Origin: Zygnema cylindricum
Lineage: Eukaryota > Streptophyta > Zygnematophyceae > Zygnematales > Zygnemataceae
Reading direction: 5' to 3'
DNA: 64,000 bases
Assembly: GCA_037447655.1 (NCBI GenBank)
Contig: JBBHKE010000447.1
Span: 236,760 to 300,759, forward strand
Part shown: positions 22,221-35,400 of the stretch, one piece after another
Layout: every line of letters starts with the position of its first letter
Numbering within the stretch: position 1 is the stretch's first letter
Notes under the pieces: model-generated
Databases searched by the model: none
What the model was told of the DNA's origin: nothing
Seen by the model: the letters and a program-made list of their open reading frames with translations, nothing else
Position numbers and translations under genes: made by a program

Positions 22221-25200
22221 TTAGTCTAACTTTAACTTCAAATTTAGTCCACAATTTTCTCTTAAATATTTTAACTTGGGAGAAGGCACTGGTTTTGTCA
22301 TCATATCAGCCACCATTTCCTCATCAGATCTATATATAAGATTCACAATCTTATTTTCAACTTTTTCTCTCACAAAACTCAATTGTATGTCTATATGCTT
22401 AGCCTTGAAATGATGTTTTCGATTAGCTGCAATTGCAATAGCAGCTTGATTATTACAAAACACTTCATGCACTCCCTCCTTCATATACCCCAGTTATTGC
22501 AACAAGGACTTGACCCACATCAATTCTTTCAGAGCAGAAAAAGAGGCCATGTACTCAGCCTCTATAGTTGACTGAGCAACCACCTTTTGTTGCATGCTAC
22601 TCCAACAACAAGCACCTTCCCCCACATAGAACACATACCCAGAACTACATCTTCTCATAGGTGCATCCCCATAACATGCATCACTCCAAGTAGTGATATC
22701 AGTGTGCTCCCCTCCTAAATAGAACCATAACTCTCTAGTTCCTACCACATATCTCATGACTCTCTTTGCTGCCTCCCAATCTCTCTTTTTAGGATCGTTA
22801 AGACTCCTACTGAGGACTCCTACCGCTGCCGCTATGTCCGGCCTTGTGCAGTTCATAAAGTAGATCAAACTTCCTACGACTTCTCAATATGGAATAAAAT
22901 TTATAAACTCTCTCTCCTCTGGACTCATTAGATCATCTAAGATTATCACTCCTCCTTCTACACTCCCATCATTTTCTTTTTTCAAGTCAATGGGAGTGAA
23001 ACAATTGTTTTCCATTTCCATCCATAATTTCTCATGCATATTACCTTTTGCTTCTTTGTGAGTAAGTCAGATAATCCTTTTCTCCCTATCCCTCTCCATT
23101 TCGATCCCCAAAATATATCTTGCCTCCCCTAAATCCTTCATATAAAATATGCTTCTAAGATCTTTCTTTAATTTCTTGATCTTTTCCAAAGACTTACTGA
23201 ACACAAGCAGATCATCCATATAAATTGCAATAAAAATGACTATTCTCGTCTTGAAACATATAGATAGAATGATCAGAGCTGATCTAGATATATCCTAGAC
23301 CGGTGAGAAACTCATCTAGTTTATTATTCCACATTCGGGGAGCCTGCTTCAGTCCATATATGGACTTTATGAGCCTGCAGAATTTGCTCTCTTCTCCTTC
23401 CTCCAAACCCTTTGGTCGCCTCATGAAAATTTCTTCCTCTACCTCACCATTAAGAATGGCAGTTTTAATTTCCATCTGTTGTATTTCTATGTCTTCCGCT
23501 AATGCCAGAGTGAGGAAAATCCTTACTGATGAGACCCAAACACCTGGAGAAAACGTCTCCTCATAGTCAATCCTCTCCTTTTAGGTGAACCGTTTTGCTA
23601 CCAATCAAGCCTTATATCTCTCAATGGTATTATCGGTGTTCAGTTTTAGTTTAAAGACCCATTTACACCCAATCGGTTTTCTGTCTGGAGGAGAGTCCGC
23701 TAGTTCCCTAGTATTTCCTTCCATGATGGAGGAGGCCATCTCATCATTTAGGGCTCTAATCTATCTGTCTTTCTCTGGACTGTTTATAGCCTCCGAGTAT
23801 GACTCAGGCTCATCTGGGTGAGATAGCTTAGTTACCTTGTGAGCAGCCTATTTTTCGTGAATCCTTTTGCTGCTCTTTCTCCCTCCCTCAAACTCTGAAG
23901 CTAGGATGGAGGGAAATCTTGGATTTCTCCTTACTGTCTCATCGGCTCCTTTATCCATCGACGCCGGTTCTGGTTCCTCCTCTTCTGTCTCCTTGAAGTC
24001 CATAGGAATATGTGAGGTTTCCGGTGGATCTCCTATATCTTGGATCTCCCTTGAATCTGCAATCCCTATTTGACTCATGTCCCTTTCGGGAAAGATAGAG
24101 TCTTCCTCACCTTCGGACTCAAAACTTATTCTTATCTTCTTGCTATATTTAAAGGGGTCAAATGATTTCCCTTCATCCATGACAACTAGGTGCTTGACCA
24201 AAATGATATCTCTCTAGGCTAACTCATAGACTTTATATCCTTTGACACTCTTATCATATCCTACAAAGCATCCAGGTTTTCCCTTAACATCTAGTATCCA
24301 GTTTTTCCTATCCGTGTCAAGAGTGTAAACTTGGCTACCGAATACTTTAAGGTGAGAGATATGTGGTTTCCTTCCAGCCCATCTCTCATAAGGTGTCATT
24401 TTTGTTACAGCTAAGGTGAGGACTATATTCTTAATGTAGGTGGCACAGTTCATGGCTTCTACCCAAAATCTCTTTCCTATTTTTTTGTCGGCCAACATAC
24501 TGCATGCACTATCTTCTAGTGTTCGGTTAAACCTCTCAGCTACCCCATTTTGTTCCGGGTTGTATGGTACAGTTTTCTAGTGTTGAACCCCTCATCTCTC
24601 AAGTATTCCTCATACTAGTTGGAGGTATATTCCCCCCATTATCACTCCTTATTCTCTTAATGGGGGTTCCATGCAACTTCTCACTCCAAGCTTTATAATC
24701 TTTGAATCAAGTTGATGTTTCACACTTCGTTTTTAGGAAGTAAACTATAGATTATCTAGACTAGTCATCATTTATTGTCAACATAAACCTCTTTCCTCCA
24801 ACCGAAGGTACTTTTGCAGGTCCCCAAATATCTGTGTGGACCAAATCTAACACTTTCTCACCTCTATATGTTGCTGCTTTGGGAAAGGGAAGTCTATGAT
24901 CCTTACCTTGAGCACATCCACTACAATCATCTATCATTTCATTATCCCCAAACTGAATGCCTTTTACTACTCGAAGCTTTTTCATTTCCCTCAACCTATC
25001 AAAATGCACATGCCCCAATCGCTTATGCCAAATAATCAACTTTAGAACACCAACATAGTAATGATTCTTCTTTTCATTACTCAGGTTAAGCCTAAACATT
25101 CCTTGGCTACCCTTATCTGCCATGAAGTAGACTTCATCCCCATACTTAGCTGTAAAGACTCACTTTCTAGTGAAGGTATCAAACTTTTTGTCATCTAACA

Positions 25201-25328
25201 CAAACGTAGAGACAAGATTTTTACTAAGCTGAGGAATGTAGATTACATCTGAGGAGGTGAGTATATAAGTATTTCCCTCCACTAATACTTTCAGATCTAC
25301 CGACCCCACTAGATGTGTTGTAACCACT
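22221..25328 (-). pseudogene. Copia-C2 pol
   Basis: On the minus strand, in protein order: protease end and GAG-pre-integrase (WHKRLGHVHFDRL ... CSGCAQGK, 24761-25123), integrase (RWAGRKPHISHLKVFGSQVY at 24214-24498), the acidic linker (23848-24201), RT (about 22880-23680, with M-D-D preserved near 23210), and RNase H (22494-22868 and 22221-22484). RNase H contains T-R-P-D-I-A-A-A-V-G-V-L-S-R and ends MMTKPVPSPKLKY. Several stops and frameshifts break it. The protease is separated by the solo LTR at 25329. Confidence 0.85.
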
Positions 25329-26362
25329 TGTAGAAATTAAAGGTTATTTTAGTGTTTTCTAGGTTTTGTAAAATGCAGAAAAGAAGCAGAGGCAGTCTGC
25401 CTCTAACTCCTCTCTCCAGCTCCCACACTTGTCGTAGGCATTGAAAGTTGGAGAGGGAGATAGAGCCATGGAAGACCATGCTATCTCGACGGGGAAATAT
25501 ATTAGGTTATTTGATTTTACCAAAATTAACTTGGCGAGCCCAAGATTTGAACCTGAAACATGCTGTCCGCCAAGTAGCCGGTAGCTTTTAGCTTTAACAA
25601 ACTAATCTAAACCAGAGATATATCATATAGGGTTTGATAGTTATTTAAATGTTAACACGTCGGCTATCTTCATTCAACGGGATATTTAGACATAGATACA
25701 GTTTGTAATGTACGGCGTACGGCACATCCAAAACGGATACCGCGCATTTTGTTTCGAAAGCGAAACAAATATTGCGCAAGTATTTATAACGGCCACGATT
25801 GTAATCCGACTTAATCGGACGGCCACGAAGCATGCCGAGATCGCGCAATAGGTTTTTGGTTGTTTGCGGTCGACGTCACATCAATCGCCACGTGGCACAA
25901 TCACGTTTGATTACGACATCTCCGGAGATTCCAGGAACGAATCCAAAAATGACATTTGTCGACTTTTTGGCCATGTCGTACAATTGCCGTACATAAATTA
26001 CAACGACACCTGTACCTTTATGTACGATACACTATTATGATTGGTGCCGTACTTCAGTAGATAGAGTTTTAGAGAGAGATAGGACTTAGAAAAATTTGAT
26101 AGATTGGACCCTCTCTCTTAGAGAGCTTCTGTACAAAAGGTCGACTTTGACCCTTCATAACTTACTGCTCAGAGGAGCAAATACAGAGATTCTTTTTGCT
26201 ATCGACTCAGGGGAGTCTTGCCTTCCCAATGGTGAAGGTGGTTAGAGTTTTTGTTTGCCAGGGTGGCGGTTATTCGTGCTGAAAAACAAAGGGGTCAGGG
26301 TAATCCTAGAGGCTTCGTGTGAGTTGCCTACTCTGATGTCCTATGGAGGTCTCAGAGTTGCA
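25329..26362 (+). mobile_element. Solo A-type LTR inside Copia-C2
   Basis: 1034 bp, TGTAGAAATT ... GAGTTGCA, with exact target-site duplication CCACT (25324-25328 and 26363-26367). It carries the A-type hairpins, for example TGCTC-AGAG-GAGCA and GACTC-AGGG-GAGTC between 26160 and 26220. It is the innermost of four nested insertion levels (C3, E, C2, this LTR). Confidence 0.9.
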
Positions 26363-27577
26363 CCACTCTCCGAACCCCATACTCTATCTCTACAGTAGGG
26401 ATTTTCTTATCGTAGTAAAGAGATGCTTATCAGGACACATTGAGTCGATAATCCATCTTTCTGGTGGAGCTTCCCGAATTGCTCCGAGAGCACACTTTTG
26501 TTTTCAAGGGATCTCTTTCTCTTCTTTGCTCTCGTCAAGAAAAGGCTCCCCATCCTCCTCCTCAAAGGACTCGTCCTCGATCTCTCCTTTCACTCTTTTT
26601 ACCACAAGTACCTTCTTCTTCCCTCCAAATTGATCCCCTCCATGGTTCTCTTTGAGCCTCAACTCCGAGAGCTTGATACAATCCGCTATGAAGTGTCTTG
26701 GCTTTTTGCAAAAGTGACAAAGACCCTTTGGGGGCCTCGCTCCTCGAGACCGATCTCTCTCTCCTTTCAATGGTTTCTTCGGATCCTTCCCCCATCGGTT
26801 TCCTCCTGCAACCAGAGCGTAGATGCTCTTTCCCCCCCCTCCTAATCTTATTTGTGTTCTCTTGCCCAAGTATCATCCGGACCACTGTGTTCCACTTCCA
26901 TGAACTATCAGTCATTTCCTGTACTCGGTACACTATGTTTTCATACTCGTCAGGTAACTTCATAATGACAGTGTTAACTTTCATCTTCATTGTACTTGTC
27001 CATCCGGCACTCTCCGTCTGTATATACAAACAAGAGAGATCATTACAATTGTCTAACATCTTTCCCCCTCTGTAAGTATAATTCCCTAACTTTTGTTTGG
27101 CCAACAAGAGCTCCTGAATTGTACCAGCTCTATAGATTTCCACAAAACTCACCCACAACTCCTCCGCCTTGTAAATTTGAAAATGGGGGATTTCCAAAGC
27201 CATAGTGAGGTGTCTTAGAATGAAGTTTTTGCCAGCCATGTTGATGTCTTCGCGTGTTTGGGTGTCGTTCTCTGCGGTCTTCGGCGTCGATGCTCCAGGT
27301 GCCGTGGAAATAGGTGCAATAGGAGTAAGAGGGGTCTCCTTCTCTTTCCATTTTTCATACTTACAACTGTCCCCGTCACCCGCCTCCTAAACTGCAACAG
27401 AGGTTGTTTAGAAAACCTTATTCCACCAAACACTGGTGGAGTTCCCTGAGGTGGACAGTTCAGTTGTCCACTGACAATACCCTAGTATTGTTTTTCGCAC
27501 AAAGCACCCATCATCATGGCTTCCCAGTAGATGAACCCTGATCCATTGAAGGTGGGCACCCTAGAGGGTGGGCCCAT
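26363..27577 (-). pseudogene. Copia-C2 gag and protease start
   Basis: Gag starts at the ATG (27577) inside the primer-binding site and reads M-G-P-P-S-R-V-P-T-F-N-G-S. A TAG replaces Trp in Q-Y-*-G-I-V (about 27482). The capsid-like part is open from 27239 to 26562 (including MKLPDEYENIVYRVQEM). A second frame, 26869-26504, holds the CCHC zinc knuckle (C-H-F-C-x4-H-x4-C) and the acidic tail E-S-F-E-E-E-D-G-E. The protease beginning lies at 26363-26500. At least one frameshift occurs near 26860. Confidence 0.8.
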
Positions 27578-27581
27578 AAAA
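27567..27581 (-). promoter_or_regulatory. Copia-C2 primer-binding site (half-tRNA iMet type)
   Basis: The minus strand reads TTTTATGGGCCCACC after the LTR end TTGCA. It has TTTATGGG where the other copies have GTTATGGG, but is otherwise the same anticodon-arm complement. Confidence 0.7.
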
Positions 27582-28591
27582 TGCAATTTTGTGTCCTCTA
27601 TTCAACTATATAATTTATAAAGCCTCTAGATAGCTTTTAACTTACCCACTTCAAGCAACAACCATTGCTGCCCAAGATGGCCAACTAACAGTCTGACTGT
27701 ACCCGTGTGCTGCTTAGACTCCCTTGAATCCGTAGCAAAAAGAATCACTGAAAGCGGGAAACCAATTGATAAGTTATGAGGCAAAAAAGATTCCAATCTT
27801 TTATAAAAGCTCTCTAGGAGAGAGGTGTTACCTACCCAAATCTCCTAAGTCCCAAAACCCTTCTCACAACCCTTATATACTGAAGTACGCTCCAATCAAA
27901 AGACTGTAAAGTACATAAAAGTACAGAGGCCGATGTACTTTCTGTACGGCATGTGTTTGACAAGGCCATGGAGTGGACGCGCGTCGCCTTCGGACTCGTC
28001 CTCATGTCGTTTAGGATTTCTGCTGCTCAATTCTATTGTGCCACGTATCACCAGGTCACGCCACGTGCGTAAACCACCAAAGTGACCATTTCGGGACCTC
28101 GGCGATGTTTAGCGCTGTTGGATGAAGACCCACTTTTTATATACGCCGTCGAAATAAATGTCCGATTCATTTCTTTCGTGCGGCGGATTTGATTCACGCA
28201 TTGAATCTAATATGTCTGTATGTTCAATATTTGTAGTTTCTTTAATCGAACTAATGTTCATATTTATGTTTAAATAAATATCTTACCCCATGTAGTGTAA
28301 CGAACTTCTACGACAGACCGGTTAGAGGTGAGGGCTACGCCTTGCTCTGGCGGTTGGAGGTTCGAGTCTTGACGTACTCAACCTTCTGTTGGAGTGACTT
28401 ATGTCACTTTTTAGTCCTGCATGTGAAGCTAAGGCAGCCATGGCTCAACCACCCTCTCTAACCTTCATTGACTACAACAAGTATGAGGGCAAGAGACGGG
28501 AGGTGGAAGCAGGTTGTCTGCCTTTTTCTTTTCCTATTTTGCTGATATATTTAGACCTAGAAAATACCCTATATATCTAGTACTTTCAACA
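27582..28591 (-). repeat. 5' LTR of Copia-C2
   Basis: 1010-bp C-type LTR, partner of 21198-22207. The minus strand starts TGTTGAAAGTAC and ends AAAATTGCA. The target duplicate CTACA follows at 28592. Confidence 0.85.
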
Positions 28592-29317
28592 CTACATAGA
28601 TGTACGCCTTAACCATTTTGGCGTTAATGAAACGTTACATGTATTCAATTCCCAATCTATTTAAAGTGTTACGCGAAACATCACTTTCATTAAAACAAAC
28701 CAAAATTGACGAAACGACATCTATAGTCAAACGACGCTCGCGGACGCAAAACTAACCGTGAAAATACATGATCGGACGAACGTCGTCGCCCCCGCAAAAC
28801 CCGAATGAATCTTTGGCTGCTTTCAAACATAGTGGCGCGCTATACCACGTGGCGCCACATCATTGGACGCCCGAAAGGATGGGAGGAGGAACGATGGCTC
28901 CCATGTTGACAAGTGTCAACCAGAAGGCCATGTAGTACAATGGCCATACAAAAAGTACAATCGGCCACTGTATCTTCTTGTACTATACACCCTTTTGATT
29001 GGCCGAGGGTAGAGTAGTAAGTAGTTGTGAGTAGGAGTTAAGGGACTTAGCGTGTTTGAGGTGCCTCTCTCCAGGTGACCTTTTGTATATATAGGCCATC
29101 TTTGGCCAGACATAACTTACTTCTCATGGGAGCAAATTCAGTGATTCTTTTTGCTTTTGACTCAGGGGATTCTTGTCCTCACATGGGTGAGGATGGTCAT
29201 AATATTTGTGTCCCTTGGCGATACTTATTCAATGGGAAATTGAAAGGGTCAAATATTATCCTAGAGGCTTTACATAGGCTGCTCATTTTGTGGGTTAATG
29301 GAGACCATATTATTTCA
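28592..29317 (+). repeat. 5' LTR of Copia-E, second part
   Basis: Rest of the E-type LTR (about 902 bp in total with 21017-21197), ending ATTATTTCA. It contains CACGTGGCGCCAC near 28848, a GTAC and CCAAT region, TATATATA near 29086, and hairpins GGCCA-TCTT-TGGCC (29094-29107) and TCCTCAC-ATGG-GTGAGGA (29176-29193). Confidence 0.85.
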
Positions 29318-29332
29318 GGTTATGGGCCCACC
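29318..29332 (+). promoter_or_regulatory. Copia-E primer-binding site (half-tRNA iMet type)
   Basis: GGTTATGGGCCCACC directly after the LTR end TTTCA. It includes the apparent Gag ATG at 29322. Confidence 0.75.
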
Positions 29333-30500
29333 CTCTAGGGTGCCCATATTTAATAGATCAGACTTTCTTTATTGGGAAATGATGATGGAGGGAGAACTTT
29401 TTGAGAAGCACCTATAGGGCATAGTGTCGGGGCAAATTCGATGCCCACCTCCACTTGGATTTGGAGGAACACGTTTTTCTAGCACCTCCGTCACAACAGC
29501 TGTTAAAATGTTAGCCACCATCACAAACGATGACGAGGAAGGGGAGGAAATAATCATGGAAGGAGAAAATGGATGAGTTGCTTCTCGAGGGACTCCATTG
29601 TCAAGGACAATACCGGAAACACCAGCAATGTAACAAAGAGTCAGATTGAACGGTCTGAATATGAAAATTAGAACTACAAGGACAAGGTAGCTAAGCTCTC
29701 AAAAGTGTAGTAAAGGGTATTGCCATTCCCGTTATGCATGTTAGATCTTCCTCTCAGATTTGGGTATCTTTAGTAAACAAATATAAAAGTGAGTCATTAC
29801 AACAGCAACATTAGGCAAAATATAAAATTTCAGCTTATACTTACAAGGGAGGAAGTATGAATGATTATTGCAATGACTTAGGTGCATTATTTGAGGAGCT
29901 AGAGAGCGCAAGTAACTCATGGTCTGAGACACAAAGAGTAAACACACTGATAATGAAACTACCTGAAGAGTATGAGAATGCCATTAATCGGTTGCAGGAT
30001 CTAGGTGATAGCAATTGGAATTGGGATGATACAATGGGGATGATTTTAGTGAAAGAGAGTACCATAAAACTTAGGAGAGGAAGTCCGATTATTCAAGCAT
30101 TGGCTGCAGGATCTGATAGGCGGAAGCGTGATGAGAAAAAAGGAAAGGATCCCTATCGAAACTTTGGAGGAAAATGACAAGGAGGTGGCAGATTTCATCG
30201 ACAGGGGAGAGGAGCTCCTCGAGGTGGACTATGTCACTTCTGCAAGAAACCGGGACATTATATAGCAGGTTGTGTCAAGCTTGCAGATCTTTGACTGAAA
30301 GATGGACAAGGTTCCTCAAAAGATGGAGGAAAGAAAAAAACTTTTCGGACTCAAGTTCATGAAGAGGAAACAGATGGCGTAACCGAACTGGAAGAGGAGC
30401 TTGAGGAGCTTCTTCTTAAACCAAAAACCACTGAGAAGCATGTAGACATTCTACGGAGACAAAAGTGTGCTTTCGGAGGTAAGAGGGATCCACTTGAGGA
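29322..30500 (+). pseudogene. Copia-E gag
   Basis: Gag beginning M-G-P-P-S-R-V-P-I-F-N, with TAG in H-L-*-G-I-V (about 29415). The capsid-like middle is partly lost. Frame 29857-30177 keeps MNDYCNDLGALFEELESA and IMKLPEEYENAINRLQDL. A frameshifted zinc knuckle (C-H-F-C-x4-H-x4-C) lies near 30228-30270 and an acidic tail follows. Not translatable as one protein. Confidence 0.75.
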
Positions 30501-33500
30501 TGGGTGGATCATAGACTCAAGGGCCTCAATGCATCTGTGCAAAGATAAGAGGTGGTTTACTAAATTAAGAAAAATTCCAAAAGTTAAGATAGAGTATGGA
30601 GATGGTAGAGTAAAAACCACAAGTCTTGTTGGATCAGTTGATTTAAAAGTTCTAGTTGATGGAAAGGCTTCAATTGTAACACTCTTTGATGTTATTTACA
30701 TTCCACGGCTTAGCAAGAATCTAGTCTCTACAGTTGTTTTAGATGAAAAAGAGTACGAAACAGGAACTAAGAAAGGAATCTTCAAAGTTAGCTTTGATAA
30801 TGAGGTTTATTTTATAGCTGAAAAGGGTAGTCAAGGAATGTTCATAATTGTAATTTGCAATGAAAAAATGTTCTCTACTCATGTGGAAGTGATATGATGG
30901 TTTGGCACAAGAGGTTAGGGCATATGAATCTAGATAGATTATAGAAAATGAAGAAAAAAGGAATACTGAATGGAATTGAGTTTGGAGATGATGAGACCTC
31001 AGATGATTGTAGTGGATGTGCCCAAATGAATATTCATAGACTTCCATTTCCAAAGGCATCCACATTTAGAAGAGAAAAAGTATTAGATCTAGTTCACACT
31101 GATGTTTGGGGAGCAGCTAGGTATGCTTCACATGGGGGGAAAAAAAGTTGCTAACCATTACAGATGAGTAGTCTACATACACTAAGGTATATTTTCTTAG
31201 ACATAAGTCAGAGGTACTAAGATGTTTCAAAGAATACAAATTATGGAGTGAAAAATTACATGAAACCTCAATAAAAAAGATAAGAAGTGATAATGAGAAA
31301 TAATACACCTCAAAGGAATTTGAAGAATTTCTTAAAGAAAAAGGAATCCATCATGAGAAAATTGTTCCTTATAATGCGGAACAAAATGTAGTAGCATAAA
31401 GAGTGAATAGAAATTTAAGAGATATGTCCATAAGTATGCTAATTGATAAAATAATATGATTGCAGTTTTGGGCTGAGTCTATGAACTATGCAAACTTTAT
31501 CAAAAATAGAGTGCTAACTTCGGCAAATAAGAAGGAAACTCCGTATAAAAGGTGGACGGGAAAAAAACCAGATTTGTCTAGTTTGAGAGTGTTCGAAAGT
31601 CAAGTTTACAGTTTGGATTCCAATATGACTAAATGCAAGTTAGAGGGAAGAGGGAATCACGATTGCTTATAGGATATGATGAGAGCACAAAAGGATATCG
31701 AGTGTATGACTTGAAAAAGAGAGATATCATTTTGGTAAAACACATAGTGGTGATGAATGAAGTAAAGTTTGTTGGTCCATTCAAATATAACAAAGAAGTC
31801 AAAAGCAGATTTCAATCTGGTCAGTATTCTAAGTTTGACTTGGGAAATGAAGACAAGGAAGACGGGGAGAAAGAAAATTATGCAGATGTACCAAAGGAGA
31901 AGGACAAAAAGACAACATCCGAGGTAACACCATAATACGAAATGGAAACCGACGAGGAACTTGATCAAACAGCGGAATTGGAAGATAGGGGAGATAAAAA
32001 TCTTCCTAAACGAAACCCGAGGATGCTTTCCATACTGGCGTCAGATTTTGAAGGAGGAAAAAGAAGTAGTAAACGGCTTCAACAAAGACATGTAAATAAC
32101 AAACTCACAAAGATGTCTCACCCATAAGAACCCCAAACATACTTCGAGGCCATAAATTCCCAAGAAAGTAGCCGGTGGATCAATGAAGAAATGAAGAAAT
32201 GAAGAATTTAAACAATGAAGAAATGGCCTCTATCATGGAAGCCAATACATGGGAGTTGGTAGATTGTCCATCGGACAGAAGACCGATTGGATGTTAGTGG
32301 GTTTTTCAGCTTAAACTAAACCCAAATAATACCATTAAAAGATATAAGGCTAGGTTGGTAGCAAAAAGTTATACTCATAAAGAAAAAATAGACTATGAAC
32401 AAACCTTTACACCCCTAGTCAGAATCCCTTCTGTCAGAATCCACTTAAGTTTAGCCGCAGCAAAGGATATGGAAATACACCAGATGGATATTAAGATCGC
32501 CTTCTTACATGAAGAGTTGGAAGAAAAAATCTACATGAGGCAACCGGAAGGATTCTTGGAAAGTGGAGAAGAAAGCAAGGTGTGCAAACTGATAAAATCA
32601 CTTTATGGCCTTAAGCAAGCCCCGCGGCAATGGAACATAAAATTGGACCAATTTTTGACAGGTTTGGGAAACATTAGAATAAGTTCAGATCACTCCATAT
32701 ATATATTTGAGGATGAAAATAGAGTGATATTTATTGTTATTCATGTTGATGATTTGTTAGTCTTAAGCAAGTCCTTAGATAAAATTAACAAACTCAAATA
32801 GGATTTGAAAAGTCGGTTTGACAGGAAAGATTTTGGCGAAGCAAAATACATTTTGGGGATTCAAATGGAGAAGGATAGAAGGAATAGAAATTATAAGACT
32901 CACTCGGAAAGAAGCTATTGGTAATATGCTAGAAAAGTTTCAGAGGGAGAAAGCAAATGGGTGTACCACTCCCATAGATCTAAATAAAGTATCGGAGGGG
33001 AGTGAAGAGAGAGGGATATTGATTTCGAATGATAGGATGGATGAGGAAAAAAAGAGGTTTATGGAAAGAATTCCTTATAGGCAAATTGTAGGCAGTTTAA
33101 TTTACATTATGAATTGTACACGTCCGGACATAGGTGCGGTTGTAGGTGTTCTCACTAGAAGTCTTAATGAACCTAGGAAAAGAGATTGGGAAGCAGCCAA
33201 AAGAGTGATGAGGTATTTGGTGGGAACAAAGATATTATGGTTGCATTTGGGAGGGGGGCACACTGACATCACCACTTAAAGTGATGCCAGTTATGGGGAT
33301 GTGCCTTTGAGACGATGTACAACTGGATATGTGTTGCAAATTGGTTGCTGTTGGAGTAGCAAACAACAAAAAGTAGTTGCTCAATCCACTATGGAGGTTG
33401 AATACATGGCTTCATGTGCTGCCACTAAAAAATTAATGTGGGTAAAATCTCTATTCGCAAAACTTGGGTTCATGAAATCTGGGACTCAGAATGTCTTTTG

Positions 33501-33726
33501 TGATAATCAAGCTGCTATCTCTATCGCACCTAATGTAAAACACCATTTCAAAGCTAAACATATGGAAACAAGACTAAGCTTTGTCAAAGAGAAGGTTGAG
33601 AATAAAATATTTAAATTGGTTCATAAAAATGATAAACAGATGATTGTAGAGATGACAAAACCGGTACCTTCTCCAAAGTTAAAATTCTCCAGAGAAAATT
33701 GTGGACTTAAATTAAAAGTTGACTAA
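30500..33726 (+). pseudogene. Copia-E pol
   Basis: Protease (30500-30890) has D-S-R-A-S instead of D-S-G-A-S. The pre-integrase zinc-binding part (H-K-R-L-G-H-M-N-L ... C-S-G-C-A-Q) lies near 30900-31030. Integrase (31080-31500) has several stops. RT is partly open at 32355-32801 with MEIHQMDIKIAFLHEELEE, YGLKQAPRQW and the catalytic H-V-D-D. RNase H (33060-33726) has TRPDIGAVVGVL and CDNQAAISIA. Many stops and frameshifts. A second, independent copy of the end of this gene occurs at 38470-39399. Confidence 0.8.
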
Positions 33727-33739
33727 GAATTAATGGGAG

Positions 33740-34791
33740 TGTTGAAAAGAAGTAATTAATATTCACTTCTTAATTTAGACTCTAGAGTGAAAAGAGAGAG
33801 AGAGAGAGAGAGAGTCACTATGGTTGCCGCCATAGTCAGAAAGAAACAGGCAGACAGGTAGACATATTGATAGATTACCAAAAAGTTACACTTAACAGGA
33901 TCTGAACCTAAGTCTACGAAGTTCTTTATAGAAATACGCCTTGACCATTAAGGCATTAACGAAACAATACATGTATGCGGTTCGGTGATTAATTAAAGTG
34001 TTATGCAAACTCACTTTCACATAACCACACTAAAATTGACAAAACTGCATCCATAGTCAAACGGCGCTCGCGGACACGAATCTAACCGTGAAAAATACAT
34101 GATCGGGCGGACGACGTCGCCCCCGCTAAACCTGAATGAATCTTTGGGGGCTTTTGGACATAGCGTCGCGTTGTACCAAGTGACGCCACATCATTGATTG
34201 CCATAAAAGATGGGAGGAGGAACGATGGCTCCCAAGTTGACAAGTGTGAACCAGAAAGCCATGTTGTACAATGGTCGTACAAGAAGTACAATCTATCACT
34301 GTACCTTCTTGTACTATACACTCTTTTGATTGGTCTAGGGTACAATAGTAGGTAGGTGTGAGTAGGAGTTAAGGGACTTAGCGTGAATGAGGCGCCTCTC
34401 TCCAGGTGACCTTTTGTATTTATATGCCATCTTTGGCCAGCCATAACTAACTGCTCAGGGGACTGCTCAAGGGAGCAAATTCAGTGATTCATTTTGCTAC
34501 GGACTCATGGGAGTCCAGGCTACTCAAGGGTGTAGTCGGTCAGATTTTTTGCTTGCCAGGGTGGCGGCATTTCTAAGAGAAAGTCAAAGTGGGGAATGTT
34601 GTCCAAAACACATGTTTGAGCTTTGTATTCTTTGGTGAAACTGATCACACAGAAAGTCAGCTGTATACGAGTGAGTTTTGACTGTCAAGGTGTCAGTCAT
34701 TTGGGTTTGTATCAACTTGGAGTCGGCACTATCTAGATAAGCTTCTTTAGGTCTGCGATTTATGTGGGGAAATGGAACCCATAGAATTTCA
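33740..34791 (+). repeat. Chimeric LTR (E-type start, D-type end)
   Basis: Starts TGTTGAAAAGAAGTAATTAA like other E-type LTRs and follows them to about 34480. It then matches the D-type LTR end (GAGTCC-AGGCTACTCAAGGGTGTAGTC, then CTTGGAGTCGGCACTATCTAGAT) and ends AGAATTTCA. Length is 1052 bp against about 900 for the other E LTRs. Hairpins include TGCTC-AAGG-GAGCA (34464-34477) and GGACTC-ATGG-GAGTCC. A recombinant LTR is the simplest reading. No matching target duplication was found beside it. Confidence 0.65.
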
Positions 34792-35400
34792 TTATTTGTA
34801 GGACTTGGTCATTTTTGGACTTAGGAACTTTTTGTACCAAATCTGTTTTTTGTCATTTTTGGGAATTTCATCTAAGGATTGCTCTCATATGTATTGGCAA
34901 AATTATCTAAAATTTTGCGTGTGTGTTCCTCCTTGTATTGCAAATATTGTGGCAAATTTGCTAACCTAGCATGTGTGTCGTTTGCTTGTAGCTTCATTGT
35001 GAAGTTGGTCAGATTTACCAAAGTTCTGGCATACTGTTTTTTTGCAACTTTGATTGAGTGATGGGATAAGTCTGTTTGGTATTTTATATGATTTTTTTTG
35101 GGAATACTAAGTGGCCTTGAAAATATCTGTTCATGTAGTTTCAGCATGTTTTGTTTATTCTGTAGAATTCTAAGTGGATTCAAATCATACTGTTTTTTTG
35201 CAACTTTGATTGAGTGATGGGATAAGTCTGTTTGGTATTTTATATGATTTTTTTTGGGAATACTAAGTGGCCTTGAAAATATCTGTTCATGTAGTTTCAG
35301 CAAGTTTTGTTTATTCTGTAGAATTCTAAGTGGATTCAAATTAGGCTGTTTTTGGGATAGTCTGTGATGCTTCCGATGGTAAATCCATGGCTGGAAATGG
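34792..35400. repeat. AT-rich spacer with a 156-bp tandem duplication
   Basis: Two near-identical units at 35031-35186 and 35187-35342, each starting ATACTGTTTTTTTGCAAC. The rest of the stretch is T-rich and unassigned. A minus-strand open frame across the units is a by-product of the repeat. Confidence 0.7.

Larger units (their letters stand above)
21198..28591 (-). mobile_element. Copia-C2, complete C-family element with both LTRs
   Basis: Minus-strand Copia element inserted into the E-type LTR, with exact target-site duplication CTACA (21193-21197 and 28592-28596). LTRs are 21198-22207 and 27582-28591 (both 1010 bp). It has a primer-binding site, gag and full-length but disrupted pol, and hosts a solo A-type LTR (25329-26362). 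It is the reference copy of the C family in this window. Confidence 0.9.

Noticed and set aside
34872-35339. 155-codon minus-strand frame with an internal protein repeat
   Set aside because: The protein repeat mirrors a 156-bp DNA tandem duplication, there is no start context or homology, and the neighbourhood is LTR debris.
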